Of a stretch of 64,000 nt of DNA, positions 28,672 through 37,646 are shown piece after piece. The stretch is from Roseburia lenta (GTDB lineage Bacteria > Bacillota > Clostridia > Lachnospirales > Lachnospiraceae). A program made the position numbers and the translations under genes. The notes below the pieces were generated by a model. It did no database searches. It worked only from the letters and a program-made list of their open reading frames with translations, and was not told the DNA's origin. Within the stretch, counting starts at the first letter, position 1; the number at the start of each line of letters is the position of its first letter. The stretch is taken from positions 492,880 through 556,879 of the forward strand of contig NZ_JACOPG010000003.1 of NCBI RefSeq assembly GCF_014287435.1, given 5' to 3'.

Positions 28672-30675
28672 TTACTCATCAGTAAACATATAGACTTCCC
28701 CTGCTGTGGATAGGGTCAGATCATCGGTGTTTGTGATCATGCCCATGTCGATCATCGCCTGCAGGGTATGGGTGCAGTCCGGTGTCGGGTGGATATATAA
28801 ATGTGCGGTCATATCTCCATTTGCGGCAACGGCTTCCTTGGTCTCCTCAGCGACCGCCATTTTGGATACCGGAGACAGGGCGCCGGTGACGCTAACGTAG
28901 TTTGTAAATAAACTTAAGGAAGAACGACCGGTGTAGTAGAAGGAATACTTGGTGCGATCCAACAGGATCGGTTCCGGGGATCTTAGGACAAGAGCGAAGG
29001 AATCCGAGTAGCATGGCGCGCTGGCGTCCAGATCTGTGATCTTGTAGTTGCCTTCCTTAATATCCTGCACAAATGCCTCATAGAGATTTTGCAACTGGGC
29101 ATTCGTATAAGTCTTTTCTTCAGATCCATCGTCCGGGGCGTCAAAAGGATAAAAAGTCACATCCTCTGCCTGAAGTTCTGCATAGTTTTTTGAAATACCA
29201 TGGGTCAAGATGGCATCCTTGTCGTTAAAGAGTGACAGGAGTTTTTGACAGGTATTCTGATATGCTTCGGACTTGCCGGCATAATCCGGCAGACGGTAAG
29301 AACGGCTCAGTGAACTGCCGTCTTTTAAATGGTAGGAAATATCCAAAAATCCATAAGGCTCGCTGCAATGTCTGGAATAATCTAAAAGTTCTTCTTTTTC
29401 ATTTATGATCTCTTTGTGGATCGAAATGAAATCCGCAATCTCATCGGCATCTGTAAGAGCATAGGTGGTTTCTCCCATCGTCATGTCTACTTCAAAAACA
29501 TCGGATGCTGTCGGAACCTGTCTTTCGATACCAAATACATCAAAACGCACGCAGAGCAGGAAGGCGAAAATGACGCCGGTGTAAATGCAGCAGTATTTCA
29601 TGTACCGCCTTTTCCATACATGTCTGGTTCGGTCGATCAGCATCTGTATTATGAAATAAAGGATCACACCGATGCCGAGACATAGGATCATGATGCTGAT
29701 AAAAAATACCGTCTCATTCTCGGAAAGGAGATTGGTTAAGGCATAACCGATGCCGACGGTTGCCAACAATGAGGCGAAAAAGGTCATACCCAGTGTAAAT
29801 ACCGGTTTCATAAATGGCACTGCGATAAAATCACCACAGGTTTCCAAGGCTTTATGCTGGTAAAGCAGGTAAGCGAGTCCGGCAAGCCCAATGCCGACTA
29901 AGGCATAGACCAGCAGGGTAGGCAGAGCCTCCGGCAGGATATGATAGATCCGGTAGGTGGCATCATTGATATAAATTCCGGTATGATGCGGCAGATAGGC
30001 TGACGGCGTCATACAGAGCAGTTTGTTCCGGTAAATATCCGAAGAATAAACACCGAAACAAAGGAAGGATAAAAGCACGCGGATCACGACCTCAGCCGCC
30101 ATAAACATAAAATTGAAGATCCAGTAGAAGATGAAATTTGTAATTAACTGTCCACTGATCATGGCGGTAAACAGGGCTATGCCTAAAAAGCATAGATCAT
30201 AAGCAATCATGCAAAGCATCCAATACCATGGAATCCATACCAGACTTCCGGCACCAAAGACAAGATAGAGGATGGTATTGATCAGGGTTACTGCCAGTTG
30301 CGGCAGGAGAGTAAGCGTCAAAATAGAAGCAATACCGGTTGAAAACATGATCTTACGGTTGACCGGGAAAGCATGCATCATGTTGCAGGACCGTCTTTGG
30401 TATAAATAGGAAAAGACAGCCAAGGTCACTAAGATCATGTAAATAGCAACAAAGATTGGTACATTTCTGTTCATCACCCCTTCATACAAATCCTGATGTG
30501 TTTTTAGGGTCTGGATATAGGCGTCCGGGGACTTTTGCATATTCAGGCGGTTTACGAGCATATTGCAGGACATACTGATAAAAAGAAATGCAAAGTAAAG
30601 AAGCGGAAAAGCCACAAAGCGAGTCAGATTTTTCTTGTATATGGTCTTGTTAAAAAAGGATGTTTTTGACTTCAT
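28672..30675 (-). CDS. ABC transporter permease (large, GntR-linked)
   Basis: A 667-residue membrane protein. Roughly seven or more spans lie in residues 15-390 and a soluble 270-residue domain follows. It is the membrane partner of the ATPase upstream; the gene order GntR (YtrA type), ATPase, permease is the layout of Ytr-like or antibiotic-response exporters. The substrate is unknown. Start 30675 follows AAGGAG by 6 bases; it overlaps the ATPase 3' end by 26 bases, indicating coupled translation. It is unlike the FtsX-type permease at 57.5 kb. Confidence 0.83.
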   Translation of the reverse strand: MKSKTSFFNKTIYKKNLTRFVAFPLLYFAFLFISMSCNMLVNRLNMQKSPDAYIQTLKTHQDLYEGVMNRNVPIFVAIYMILVTLAVFSYLYQRRSCNMMHAFPVNRKIMFSTGIASILTLTLLPQLAVTLINTILYLVFGAGSLVWIPWYWMLCMIAYDLCFLGIALFTAMISGQLITNFIFYWIFNFMFMAAEVVIRVLLSFLCFGVYSSDIYRNKLLCMTPSAYLPHHTGIYINDATYRIYHILPEALPTLLVYALVGIGLAGLAYLLYQHKALETCGDFIAVPFMKPVFTLGMTFFASLLATVGIGYALTNLLSENETVFFISIMILCLGIGVILYFIIQMLIDRTRHVWKRRYMKYCCIYTGVIFAFLLCVRFDVFGIERQVPTASDVFEVDMTMGETTYALTDADEIADFISIHKEIINEKEELLDYSRHCSEPYGFLDISYHLKDGSSLSRSYRLPDYAGKSEAYQNTCQKLLSLFNDKDAILTHGISKNYAELQAEDVTFYPFDAPDDGSEEKTYTNAQLQNLYEAFVQDIKEGNYKITDLDASAPCYSDSFALVLRSPEPILLDRTKYSFYYTGRSSLSLFTNYVSVTGALSPVSKMAVAEETKEAVAANGDMTAHLYIHPTPDCTHTLQAMIDMGMITNTDDLTLSTAGEVYMFTDE

Positions 30676-31549
30676 AATGTTCTCCTTCCATTTCATAGAT
30701 AAAGATTTCTTCCAGGCTCAGAGGAAGAACATCTAAAAGCAGTGGATGCAAGGCTGCCATTTTTTCCTGCGCCTCCCGTGGCTGACCTTTTAAGATCAGG
30801 GTAGAAACACGCCCGTTGGTCACGGAATGTAAAACCTGCAGTCCCTCCGGGATCGGTGGAAGATCGCCGTCAAAGGCAACCTGCACTTTGGTGACACTGC
30901 TCTGTAAATTGTCTAAAGAGCGTTCCAATATGATATGGCCATGGCTTAGGATGCCGATGTGATCGCAGACGTCTTCCAACTCACGCAGATTGTGTGAGGA
31001 GACAAGTACGGTCGTCCCACGATCAGCAACTTCGCCCATGATCAGGCTCCAGATCTGTCGGCGCATGACCGGATCCAAGCCATCGACCGGTTCATCCAAA
31101 ACGAGCAGGGCAGGATGGATGGACAGAGCCAGAACAAATGCCACCTGCTTGATGGTACCCTTGGAAAAAGACCGGATAGGTTTCTTGAGGTTTAACATAG
31201 GAAAACACTTGCAGATCTTATAAAAATACTGCTCGTCAAAACTCGGATATAAGCCCTTGTAGTAATGCATCATATCAAGCGTGGTCGCCTGTGCAAAATA
31301 AAAGATCTCATCTGGGATGTAGGCAATTTTTTCCTTGATAGACGCATTTTCCCGGATGTTTTCACCGTCAATGAGGATCTCGCCTTCGTCCGGGCGGTAG
31401 GCACCGACGATATGACGGATGATGGTGGACTTTCCGGCACCGTTGGGACCGACCAGACCATAGATGGCACCCTTAGGCACATGCATCTGCAAATGGTCGA
31501 GGGCTTGTGTGCCATGGAAAGATTTGGAAACATTATCGATCTGAATCAT
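30650..31549 (-). CDS. ABC transporter ATPase
   Basis: A 299-residue ATPase with Walker A GPNGAGKST (34-42), signature region SFSKGTIKQ, Walker B LLVLDEPVDGLD and the H-loop SSHNL. The C-terminal 80 residues are of the CcmA/YtrB kind. AGGAGG lies 8 bases before ATG 31549. It overlaps gntR upstream by 17 bases and the permease downstream by 26 bases, so the three form a tight operon. It energises the adjacent permease, probably as an exporter. Confidence 0.93.
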   Translation of the reverse strand: MIQIDNVSKSFHGTQALDHLQMHVPKGAIYGLVGPNGAGKSTIIRHIVGAYRPDEGEILIDGENIRENASIKEKIAYIPDEIFYFAQATTLDMMHYYKGLYPSFDEQYFYKICKCFPMLNLKKPIRSFSKGTIKQVAFVLALSIHPALLVLDEPVDGLDPVMRRQIWSLIMGEVADRGTTVLVSSHNLRELEDVCDHIGILSHGHIILERSLDNLQSSVTKVQVAFDGDLPPIPEGLQVLHSVTNGRVSTLILKGQPREAQEKMAALHPLLLDVLPLSLEEIFIYEMEGEHYEVKNILF

Positions 31550-31919
31550 CTTTGCCACCTCCTTTTGCCAGCACTTCAATGCGTTCTTTTAATTGCTCCT
31601 TGTCTTCGCTTAAGAAGAGAAGTTCTTTTACGATCTCGTCAAATTTTTTTAGCAATTCGTCATTCCTCCCGGCTGAAATATCTTTTCTGTCTGCAGCAAA
31701 ACTGCCACGGCCTGTGATCGTGTAGATGTAACCCTCCTGCTCCAATTCACGGAACGCCTTGGCGATGGTGTTGGGATTGATCGCCAACTGGCTTGCAAGT
31801 TCGCGCACGGAGGGAAGTTTTTCATCGGTAGCAATCGCTCCGGTGATCACGAGACGCTTTAAGCCATCCTTGATCTGTTCGTAGATGGGTTTGGAGTCCC
31901 GATAGTTTAGTTGAATCAT
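31533..31919 (-). CDS. GntR family regulator (YtrA subfamily)
   Basis: A 128-residue repressor-type protein: winged helix-turn-helix in residues 10-75 (PIYEQIKDGL, LPSVRELASQLAINPNTIAKAFRELEQEGYI) and a short C-terminal dimerisation tail, as in YtrA proteins. Start 31919 (MIQLNYRD) has a GGTGGTG ribosome site; the open frame to 32003 would include the promoter. It heads the ABC operon and should control it through the palindrome at 31962-31973. Confidence 0.92.
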   Translation of the reverse strand: MIQLNYRDSKPIYEQIKDGLKRLVITGAIATDEKLPSVRELASQLAINPNTIAKAFRELEQEGYIYTITGRGSFAADRKDISAGRNDELLKKFDEIVKELLFLSEDKEQLKERIEVLAKGGGKDDSDR

Positions 31920-31961
31920 AAAAGGAATCACCACCTTTACCATTTCTGAAACTGTATTAGT

Positions 31962-32003
31962 TGTACTAGTACACTTATAACACGCTTTGCTAGGATATGT
32001 CAA
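31962..32003 (-). promoter_or_regulatory. gntR operon promoter with palindromic operator
   Basis: On the minus strand: TTGACA (32003-31998), 17 bases, TTATAA (31980-31975). Directly after the -10 box lies TGTACTAGTACA (31973-31962), a perfect 12-base palindrome over the expected start of transcription. Its position fits autorepression by the GntR protein. Confidence 0.75.
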
Positions 32004-32027
32004 TAGCCTGTGAAAAATGCATAAAAA

Positions 32028-32057
32028 AACACTTCACAACATGAATTTGTGAAGTGC
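32028..32057 (-). terminator. Terminator of the small membrane protein gene
   Basis: On the minus strand CACTTCACAA and TTGTGAAGTG pair, followed by TTTTTTT, about 30 bases after the stop at 32088. Confidence 0.8.
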
Positions 32058-32087
32058 CTGTATGTCTTGTATCAATATGTATATGAA

Positions 32088-32330
32088 CTAGTCTTGCAAA
32101 GAAGAAAGATACTCTGTCAGATCTGAGGTATCTACACTGTAATAAGTAGGGGTTTCAGCCTTTTTCTCCTCGTATTTTGTGTGTGCAGAAAATCCTGCCC
32201 ATACAACGATAGCGACTGCCACAACAATACCGCCTACAGCAAGAAGGATGTGTTCCATCTTTTGCTTTTTGAGGATCTTCTTACGGTTGTGTTTCTGTTC
32301 TTTGCGTAAGTCAACTTTTTCCTGGCTCAT
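32088..32330 (-). CDS. Small single-span membrane protein
   Basis: An 80-residue protein of unknown function: a very basic N-terminal 24 residues (inside), one membrane span at about 27-47, and a polar, acidic 33-residue tail (outside). AGGAG lies before the ATG at 32330. Its own terminator follows. Divergent from thyA, with 175 bases between them. The layout (basic linker, single span, short tail) is common among uncharacterised Firmicute proteins; I see no domain. Confidence 0.7.
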   Translation of the reverse strand: MSQEKVDLRKEQKHNRKKILKKQKMEHILLAVGGIVVAVAIVVWAGFSAHTKYEEKKAETPTYYSVDTSDLTEYLSSLQD

Positions 32331-32401
32331 TCTGTCTTACTCCTTCGATTAATTTCTTCTATAAATATAATCCTTTTTGCGACAAAAGGCAACTTCTTTT
32401 G

Positions 32402-32430
32402 TTGCGCTCCTGGGATAAATTCGCTACAAT
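32402..32430 (+). promoter_or_regulatory. Predicted thyA-folA promoter
   Basis: TTGCGC (32402-32407), 17 bases, TACAAT (32425-32430), about 75 bases before thyA. Confidence 0.55.
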
Positions 32431-32505
32431 AAATAATAATATGGCATTGCTATACATTGATTGAAATGATATATGATTTGACATAAAGATGGGAGGAAAT
32501 GACAA

Positions 32506-33354
32506 GTGAGTCTAGCAGATCAGATTTTTGTAGATATGTGTAATGATATCATTACGAATGGAATTAGCACCGAAGGAGAGAAGGTGCGACCAAAATGGGA
32601 GGATGGCACAAGCGCTTATACCGTAAAAAAGTTTGGTGTCGTGAACCGCTATGATCTGTCAAAGGAATTTCCGGCTATCACACTTCGTAGAACAGCCATC
32701 AAAAGTTGTACCAATGAGATGCTCTGGATCTGGCAGAAAAAGTCCAACAATATTCATGACCTCAAGAGTAGTGTCTGGGATGAATGGGCAGATGAGACAG
32801 GCTCAATCGGCAAGGCTTATGGTTATCAGATGGGGGTAAAGCATAAGTATAAAGAAGGTATGATGGATCAGGTAGACCGCGTGATTTATGATCTGAAAAA
32901 CAACCCTTTTTCACGTCGTATCATGACAAATATTTATGTACATCAGGATCTGTCAGAGATGCATTTATATCCTTGTGCATATTCGATGACATTTAACGTG
33001 ACGACAAGACCGGGCAGTGACAAACTGGTGCTCAACGCCATTTTAAACCAGCGCTCCCAGGATGTGCTTGCCGCCAACAACTGGAATGTATGTCAGTATG
33101 CCGTGCTTATGCATATGTTGGCACAGGTGTGTGATATGGAAGTGGGAGAACTTGTACATGTGATCGCAGATGCACATATTTACGACAGACATATTCCACT
33201 CGTGCAGGAACTGATCACCAGAGAGCAGCATCCGGCACCAAAGTTCTGGCTGAATCCGGAGATCAAGGATTTTTATGCCTTTACCGAGGATGACATCCGT
33301 TTAGATGATTATGTGACAGGACCACAGATTAAGAACATACCGATTGCAGTATAA
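32506..33354 (+). CDS. thyA: Thymidylate synthase
   Basis: A 282-residue enzyme that methylates dUMP to dTMP using methylenetetrahydrofolate, giving dihydrofolate. The catalytic Cys157 lies in YPCAYSM, a variant of the usual PPCH motif; PFSRRIMTN (phosphate-binding Arg) and LVHVIADAHIYDRH are conserved. It starts at GTG 32506, with GGGAGG 9 bases upstream; the nearby ATG is out of frame. folA follows 11 bases later, so the dihydrofolate made here is recycled by its neighbour. Confidence 0.94.
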   Translation: MSLADQIFVDMCNDIITNGISTEGEKVRPKWEDGTSAYTVKKFGVVNRYDLSKEFPAITLRRTAIKSCTNEMLWIWQKKSNNIHDLKSSVWDEWADETGSIGKAYGYQMGVKHKYKEGMMDQVDRVIYDLKNNPFSRRIMTNIYVHQDLSEMHLYPCAYSMTFNVTTRPGSDKLVLNAILNQRSQDVLAANNWNVCQYAVLMHMLAQVCDMEVGELVHVIADAHIYDRHIPLVQELITREQHPAPKFWLNPEIKDFYAFTEDDIRLDDYVTGPQIKNIPIAV

Positions 33355-33365
33355 GGAGTAGATAT

Positions 33366-33854
33366 ATGAACATCATCGCATCAGCAGACAATAATTGGGC
33401 TATTGGCAAGAACAACGAACTTTTGATCCGTATCCCGCAGGATATGAAGCGTTTCCGTCAGATGACAACAGGAAATGTCGTTGTCATGGGACGAAAGACT
33501 TTAGAGAGTTTTCCAAATCAGGCACCCCTCAAAGACCGCATCAATATTGTATTGACGGCAAATCCAAATTATGAGGTCAAAGGAGCTGTGATCGTACATT
33601 CCATGGACGAATTGCAGGAAGAATTGCAAAAATATAATTCCGAGGATATTTATGTGATCGGTGGAGACAGTATTTACCGGCAGATGCTGGATCTTTGCGA
33701 TACAGCCTATATCACAAAGATCGATTATGCCTATGAAGCCGACGCACATTTGCCAAATCTGGAAAAAGATCCGGCATGGTCGATGACTGAGGAGAGCGAG
33801 GAGCAGACTTACTTTGATGTAATCTACACCTATCAGATATATAAGAGAGGTTGA
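33366..33854 (+). CDS. folA: Dihydrofolate reductase
   Basis: A 162-residue NADPH-dependent reductase that restores tetrahydrofolate. Typical segments are NNWAIGKNNELL (Met20 loop), IPQDMKRFRQMT, VVMGRKTLESFP and VIGGDSIYRQML; the active-site acid is in the DMKRF helix. GGAG precedes the ATG. It is coupled to thyA and lies 7 bases before ilvB. Confidence 0.95.
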   Translation: MNIIASADNNWAIGKNNELLIRIPQDMKRFRQMTTGNVVVMGRKTLESFPNQAPLKDRINIVLTANPNYEVKGAVIVHSMDELQEELQKYNSEDIYVIGGDSIYRQMLDLCDTAYITKIDYAYEADAHLPNLEKDPAWSMTEESEEQTYFDVIYTYQIYKRG

Positions 33855-33861
33855 TCATAAT

Positions 33862-35583
33862 ATGGACATCACGGGAAGAAAATTATTTGTAAAAGCATTA
33901 CAGGAAGAAGGCGTAGATACTATTTTTGCTTATCCGGGCGGAATGGTAACCGATATTGTGGATGAGTTGTACAAGCAGGATTCAATCCATGTTGTTTTGC
34001 CTCGCCATGAGCAGGCGCTGATCCATGAGGCAGAAGGATACGCTAGAGCAACAGGACGCGTCGGTGTATGTCTGGTGACCAGTGGACCGGGGGCAACCAA
34101 TACGATTACCGGTATCGCAGATGCACATTACGACAGTATTCCGCTTGTCATCTTTACCGGTCAGGTGCCGCAGAGCCTGATCGGAAACGATGCCTTTCAG
34201 GAAGTTGATATCGTTGGTATGACGAGAAGCATTGTAAAATATGGTGTGACCGTGCGTGACCGCAAGGATCTGGGAAGGATCATCAAGATGGCATTTCAGA
34301 TCGCAAGTTCCGGCAAGCCGGGTCCGGTATTGATCGATATCCCAAAGGATATCCAGACCCAGAACGGACCGGCAGGATATCCGGATCATGTGGATATCCG
34401 CGGCTACAAGCCAAATGAGACCGTACATATCGGGCAGTTGAAAAAAGCGTACAAGATCTTAAAATCAGCCAAGCAGCCTTTGCTATTAGCAGGCGGCGGT
34501 GTTAATATCTCAGGGGCACAGGAACTTTTGACGACCTTTGCGGAAAAGATGCATATACCGGTTGTCACGACCGTTATGGGTAAGGGAGCCATCCCGACAG
34601 ACCATCCTCTATATGTGGGGAACAGCGGTATGCATGGCAGATATGCCGCAAATATGGCGGTCAGCGAATGCGATGTTCTCTTCTCGGTTGGCACAAGATT
34701 CAACGACAGGATCACGGGCGATCTGAACGAATTTGCACCAAAGGCAAAGATCGTACATCTGGATATTGATGCATCTTCTATTTCACGAAATGTCGTTGTG
34801 GATGTGCCGGTCGTTTCGGATGCCAAGATCGCGCTGGAACGTCTGGTGGAATGGGCAGAAGCCAAGAATACGGACAAGTGGCTGGCAAAGATTGGCATGT
34901 GGCAGGAAGAAAATCCGCTGGAAATGCGACGAGACCATGGACTTTCGCCACAGATGATCATGGAAGCCATCAACGATACTTACCCACAGGGAATTGTCGT
35001 GACGGATGTCGGACAGCACCAGATGTGGGCAACGCAGTATATTACCATGCCGAGAGGCAAGCAGATGATCACTTCCGGTGGTCTCGGAACGATGGGGTTT
35101 GGTTTCCCGGCAGCAGTGGGCGCCAAGATCGGAGCACCGGACAAGGATGTTGTCTGTATTACGGGGGACGGCGGCATGCAGATGAACATGCAGGAAATGG
35201 CGACCGCTATTTGCGAAAAAGTGCCACTGACCATCTGTATTTTGAATAATAATTATCTGGGCATGGTGCGCCAGATGCAGCAGTTGTTCTATGGCAAGCG
35301 TTATGAGATCACCTGTCTGCGCCGACAGATCGGATGTCCGGACGGTTGCAAGGGACCGAATGAAGCGTGCCCGCCATATGTCCCGGATTTTGTGAAATGG
35401 GCTGAGAGTTATGGGGCGCATGGACAGCGCGTGACTTCTTTGGAGGAGGCAAAAGCGGCGCTGGCTGAGGCAAAAGAGCGGACAGATGCACCTACGGTGA
35501 TAGAGTTTATGATTGCAACAGAGGAGATTGTTCTTCCTATGGTAAAGAGCGGTAATCCTATGAGCGAAATGATTTTGAAGTAG
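33862..35583 (+). CDS. ilvB: Acetolactate synthase, large subunit
   Basis: A 573-residue thiamine-diphosphate enzyme, first step of valine/leucine/isoleucine synthesis (two pyruvates to acetolactate). Catalytic Glu50 (RHEQALIHEAEG), the ThDP motif GDGGMQMNMQE, and the FAD-domain arrangement are present. Odd: between YGKRYEIT and PYVPDF there is an insertion with four cysteines (485, 492, 496, 503; C-X6-C-X3-C-X6-C), not found in classical IlvB. It lies 7 bases after folA, and the small subunit gene follows. No T-box or leader peptide is seen. Confidence 0.94.
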   Translation: MDITGRKLFVKALQEEGVDTIFAYPGGMVTDIVDELYKQDSIHVVLPRHEQALIHEAEGYARATGRVGVCLVTSGPGATNTITGIADAHYDSIPLVIFTGQVPQSLIGNDAFQEVDIVGMTRSIVKYGVTVRDRKDLGRIIKMAFQIASSGKPGPVLIDIPKDIQTQNGPAGYPDHVDIRGYKPNETVHIGQLKKAYKILKSAKQPLLLAGGGVNISGAQELLTTFAEKMHIPVVTTVMGKGAIPTDHPLYVGNSGMHGRYAANMAVSECDVLFSVGTRFNDRITGDLNEFAPKAKIVHLDIDASSISRNVVVDVPVVSDAKIALERLVEWAEAKNTDKWLAKIGMWQEENPLEMRRDHGLSPQMIMEAINDTYPQGIVVTDVGQHQMWATQYITMPRGKQMITSGGLGTMGFGFPAAVGAKIGAPDKDVVCITGDGGMQMNMQEMATAICEKVPLTICILNNNYLGMVRQMQQLFYGKRYEITCLRRQIGCPDGCKGPNEACPPYVPDFVKWAESYGAHGQRVTSLEEAKAALAEAKERTDAPTVIEFMIATEEIVLPMVKSGNPMSEMILK

Positions 35584-35595
35584 GAGGTGTCAGAT

Positions 35596-36117
35596 ATGGG
35601 AATGAAAAATCGATGGATTGCACTCTATGTAGAAAATCAGGTGGGCGTTCTGGCGAAGGTGTCCGGCCTTTTTTCTGCAAAGTGCTATAACTTACAAAGT
35701 CTTACCGTTGGCACGACCGAGCATGAAGATGTCTCGCGCATGACTATTTGTGTTACCAGTGATGACATCACCTTTGAACAGATCAAAAAGCAGTTAAACT
35801 GCATGGTGGAAGTCATCAAGGTGATCGACCTGACGCATGTGCCTTTGCACATGAAAGAGATCCTTTATGCCAAGGTCAAGGGGCTTGACAATGAGGGCAA
35901 GGAAGAAGTCTTTCGGATCGCGCAGGTCTTCAACGTCAACAATGGCAATGTTAAAGTGGCGGACATCGGCGAGGACAGTGTACTTTTGGAATGTACGCTG
36001 ACAGACCACAGAAATGACGATCTGATCACACTTTTGAAAAAGCAGTTCAAGAGCAAGGTTGAGATCGTGCGGGGCGGTGCGGTTGCGATCGAGGCAATCT
36101 CTACATCCTGCCGATAA
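35596..36117 (+). CDS. ilvN: Acetolactate synthase, small regulatory subunit
   Basis: A 173-residue regulatory subunit with an N-terminal ACT domain (WIALYVENQVGVLAKVSGLFSAKCYNLQSL, about 5-75) for branched-chain amino-acid feedback and a C-terminal half that binds the catalytic subunit. AGGAGG overlaps the ilvB stop; ATG 35596 is preferred to GTG 35587. It is the last biosynthetic gene of the thyA-folA-ilvBN run. Confidence 0.93.
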   Translation: MGMKNRWIALYVENQVGVLAKVSGLFSAKCYNLQSLTVGTTEHEDVSRMTICVTSDDITFEQIKKQLNCMVEVIKVIDLTHVPLHMKEILYAKVKGLDNEGKEEVFRIAQVFNVNNGNVKVADIGEDSVLLECTLTDHRNDDLITLLKKQFKSKVEIVRGGAVAIEAISTSCR

Positions 36118-36131
36118 AGATGAGGTTTGAT

Positions 36132-37433
36132 ATGAAAAAACTTTGGAAAAAGTGTCTGGTTCTTTTCTTGTGTTTCTGCGTGATGTGGAGCGCAGGGGGC
36201 ATAGGCAATGTCTACGCTAAGTCTCTGGAGGAGATCAGACAGGAACAATTAGAAAACAAAAAGAAAAAGGACGAGGCAGAGAGCCAGAAGAACGATGCAC
36301 AGAAAGTTGTTGACGATCTTCAGGACGAGGCAGATGATCTTGGCGCGACCTATAACTCATATAACAAGCGTTTGCAGAGCGTCAACCAGGAGATCACGGA
36401 TACGCAAAATGCGATCGAATCTGCCAATGCCAGCATTAGTCAGTTGGAAAAGGAACTGGCTGAGGCAGAGGCGGCAGAGGCTGAACAGTATGAGGGGATG
36501 AAGACCCGTATCCAATACATGTATGAGAACGGATCCCAGTCGCTTTTGACCACCCTTCTGGAGAGTGGCTCCATGGTAGAATTTTTGCAGAGAGCCGAGT
36601 ATGTGTCCTCTATCACTTCCTATGACCGAAAGATGATGAACTCCTATGCAAAGTTGCAGGAGACCATCAAGGAAAAGTCGGCAGCACTTAGTGATAAAAA
36701 GACAGAACTTTCTGCCTATAATGATACGCTTTCTGCAAAGCAGGATGAACTTGACGATCTGGTCAATGATGCCGGCAATGCCTACAGTGCCAAGAAGGGG
36801 GAAGTATCAGCGGCACAGATGTCCGTGGAAGAATACAATGCCAAGATCCAAGAGTTCCGGGACAATGAGACAGCATTAGAGGGAGAGGCAGCAGCAGCGC
36901 AGGCTGCCCTGGCACAGCAGATCCTGCAGCAGCAACAGCAACAACAGCAGCAAGGGGGAACTACAGGTGGAGACGGCAGTGATGGATCCGATGCAGGTAA
37001 TGCAGGAGATGCGGACAATACACCGCAGATTCCTACGGAAAATACCGGTGGCTCGATCTCTTATTCGGATGCTGACTTGAAACTGATGGCTGCGATCATC
37101 CAGGCAGAAGCCGGAGGCGAGTCCTATGCAGGACAGTTGGCAGTCGGAACCGTTATTATGAACCGAGTCAAGAGTTCCCTGTTCCCCAATACCTTATCGG
37201 GGGTCATTTATCAGACCAACCAGTTCCAGCCGGTACGAGACGGGCATCTAGCCCTGATCCTGGAGCGTGGACCGAATGAATCCTGCACCAATGCCGCCAG
37301 ACAGGTTTTGAATGGCTACCGGTCGGGCGACTGGCTCTTTTTCATGACCAAGAAGTGGGCTGATTATTACGGCATCACGGGATATACTATGATTGGAAAT
37401 CATGCGTTCTTTAGAAATTGGGGAGCAAATTAG
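36132..37433 (+). CDS. Secreted coiled-coil cell-wall hydrolase (SleB domain)
   Basis: A 433-residue exported protein: signal peptide with likely cleavage after NVYA (about residue 32), a long alpha-helical coiled coil (about 33-265) like PcsB/CwlO N-termini, a low-complexity linker rich in Gln, Gly, Asp and Asn, and a C-terminal SleB-type hydrolase (about 315-430). The catalytic Glu is in IIQAEAGGES. It should cut peptidoglycan in growth or spore-cortex metabolism. ATG 36132 has GAGG upstream; 36120 is the alternative. The Gln run is coded by CAG/CAA triplets, a slip-prone tract. Confidence 0.88.
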   Translation: MKKLWKKCLVLFLCFCVMWSAGGIGNVYAKSLEEIRQEQLENKKKKDEAESQKNDAQKVVDDLQDEADDLGATYNSYNKRLQSVNQEITDTQNAIESANASISQLEKELAEAEAAEAEQYEGMKTRIQYMYENGSQSLLTTLLESGSMVEFLQRAEYVSSITSYDRKMMNSYAKLQETIKEKSAALSDKKTELSAYNDTLSAKQDELDDLVNDAGNAYSAKKGEVSAAQMSVEEYNAKIQEFRDNETALEGEAAAAQAALAQQILQQQQQQQQQGGTTGGDGSDGSDAGNAGDADNTPQIPTENTGGSISYSDADLKLMAAIIQAEAGGESYAGQLAVGTVIMNRVKSSLFPNTLSGVIYQTNQFQPVRDGHLALILERGPNESCTNAARQVLNGYRSGDWLFFMTKKWADYYGITGYTMIGNHAFFRNWGAN

Positions 37434-37436
37434 AAA

Positions 37437-37480
37437 AAACGTGGATACTTTTCTGAGGGAAGGTGTCCGCGTTTTTGTGC
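37437..37480 (+). terminator. Terminator after the wall hydrolase
   Basis: AAAACGTGGATAC (from 37437) pairs with GTGTCCGCGTTTT with wobbles, then a T run. It separates the ilv/hydrolase region from the CRISPR locus. Confidence 0.7.
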
Positions 37481-37499
37481 TATAAGAAAGAGAAAATGA

Positions 37500-37528
37500 T
37501 TTATTAAATTTTGATTAGTGTTTATAAT
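37500..37528 (+). promoter_or_regulatory. Candidate cas operon promoter
   Basis: TATAAT (37523-37528) with a poor -35 (TTTATT, 37500-37505) 17 bases upstream. A transcript from here would run antisense to the whole tracrRNA before reaching cas9. Weak evidence. Confidence 0.35.
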
Positions 37529-37646
37529 AAAAAAAGACTTCTATATGAAGCCTTTAAGCACACCCTGTGCTGCTGGAAAAACCAGTGAATTGAATAAATT
37601 TTTATTTGAACTCGCAGTGTAAATTTGTAGGGGAACTACAATTTAC
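37529..37646 (-). ncRNA. tracrRNA of the type II-A CRISPR system
   Basis: Read on the minus strand: an anti-repeat (about 37638-37603) complementary to the array repeat with the usual bulge (GCGAGTTCAAAT against GTTTGAGAGC), then an AT-rich nexus-like segment, a CTGG/CCAG hairpin (37585-37573), the perfect AGCACA/TGTGCT hairpin (37571-37557) and the terminator GGCTTC/GAAGTC (37552-37536) with seven T. The order of parts matches Streptococcus II-A tracrRNA. It pairs with pre-crRNA so RNase III can process it, and anchors crRNA in Cas9. The 5' end is predicted from the promoter at 37681-37653. Confidence 0.88.

Noticed and set aside
31265..31717. 150-residue plus-strand frame opposite the ABC ATPase and gntR
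   Set aside because: Antisense shadow of two well-supported genes, with no ribosome site.
33800..33862. T-box or leader peptide for ilvB
   Set aside because: Only 7 bases separate folA and ilvB; no room and no branched-chain codon run.
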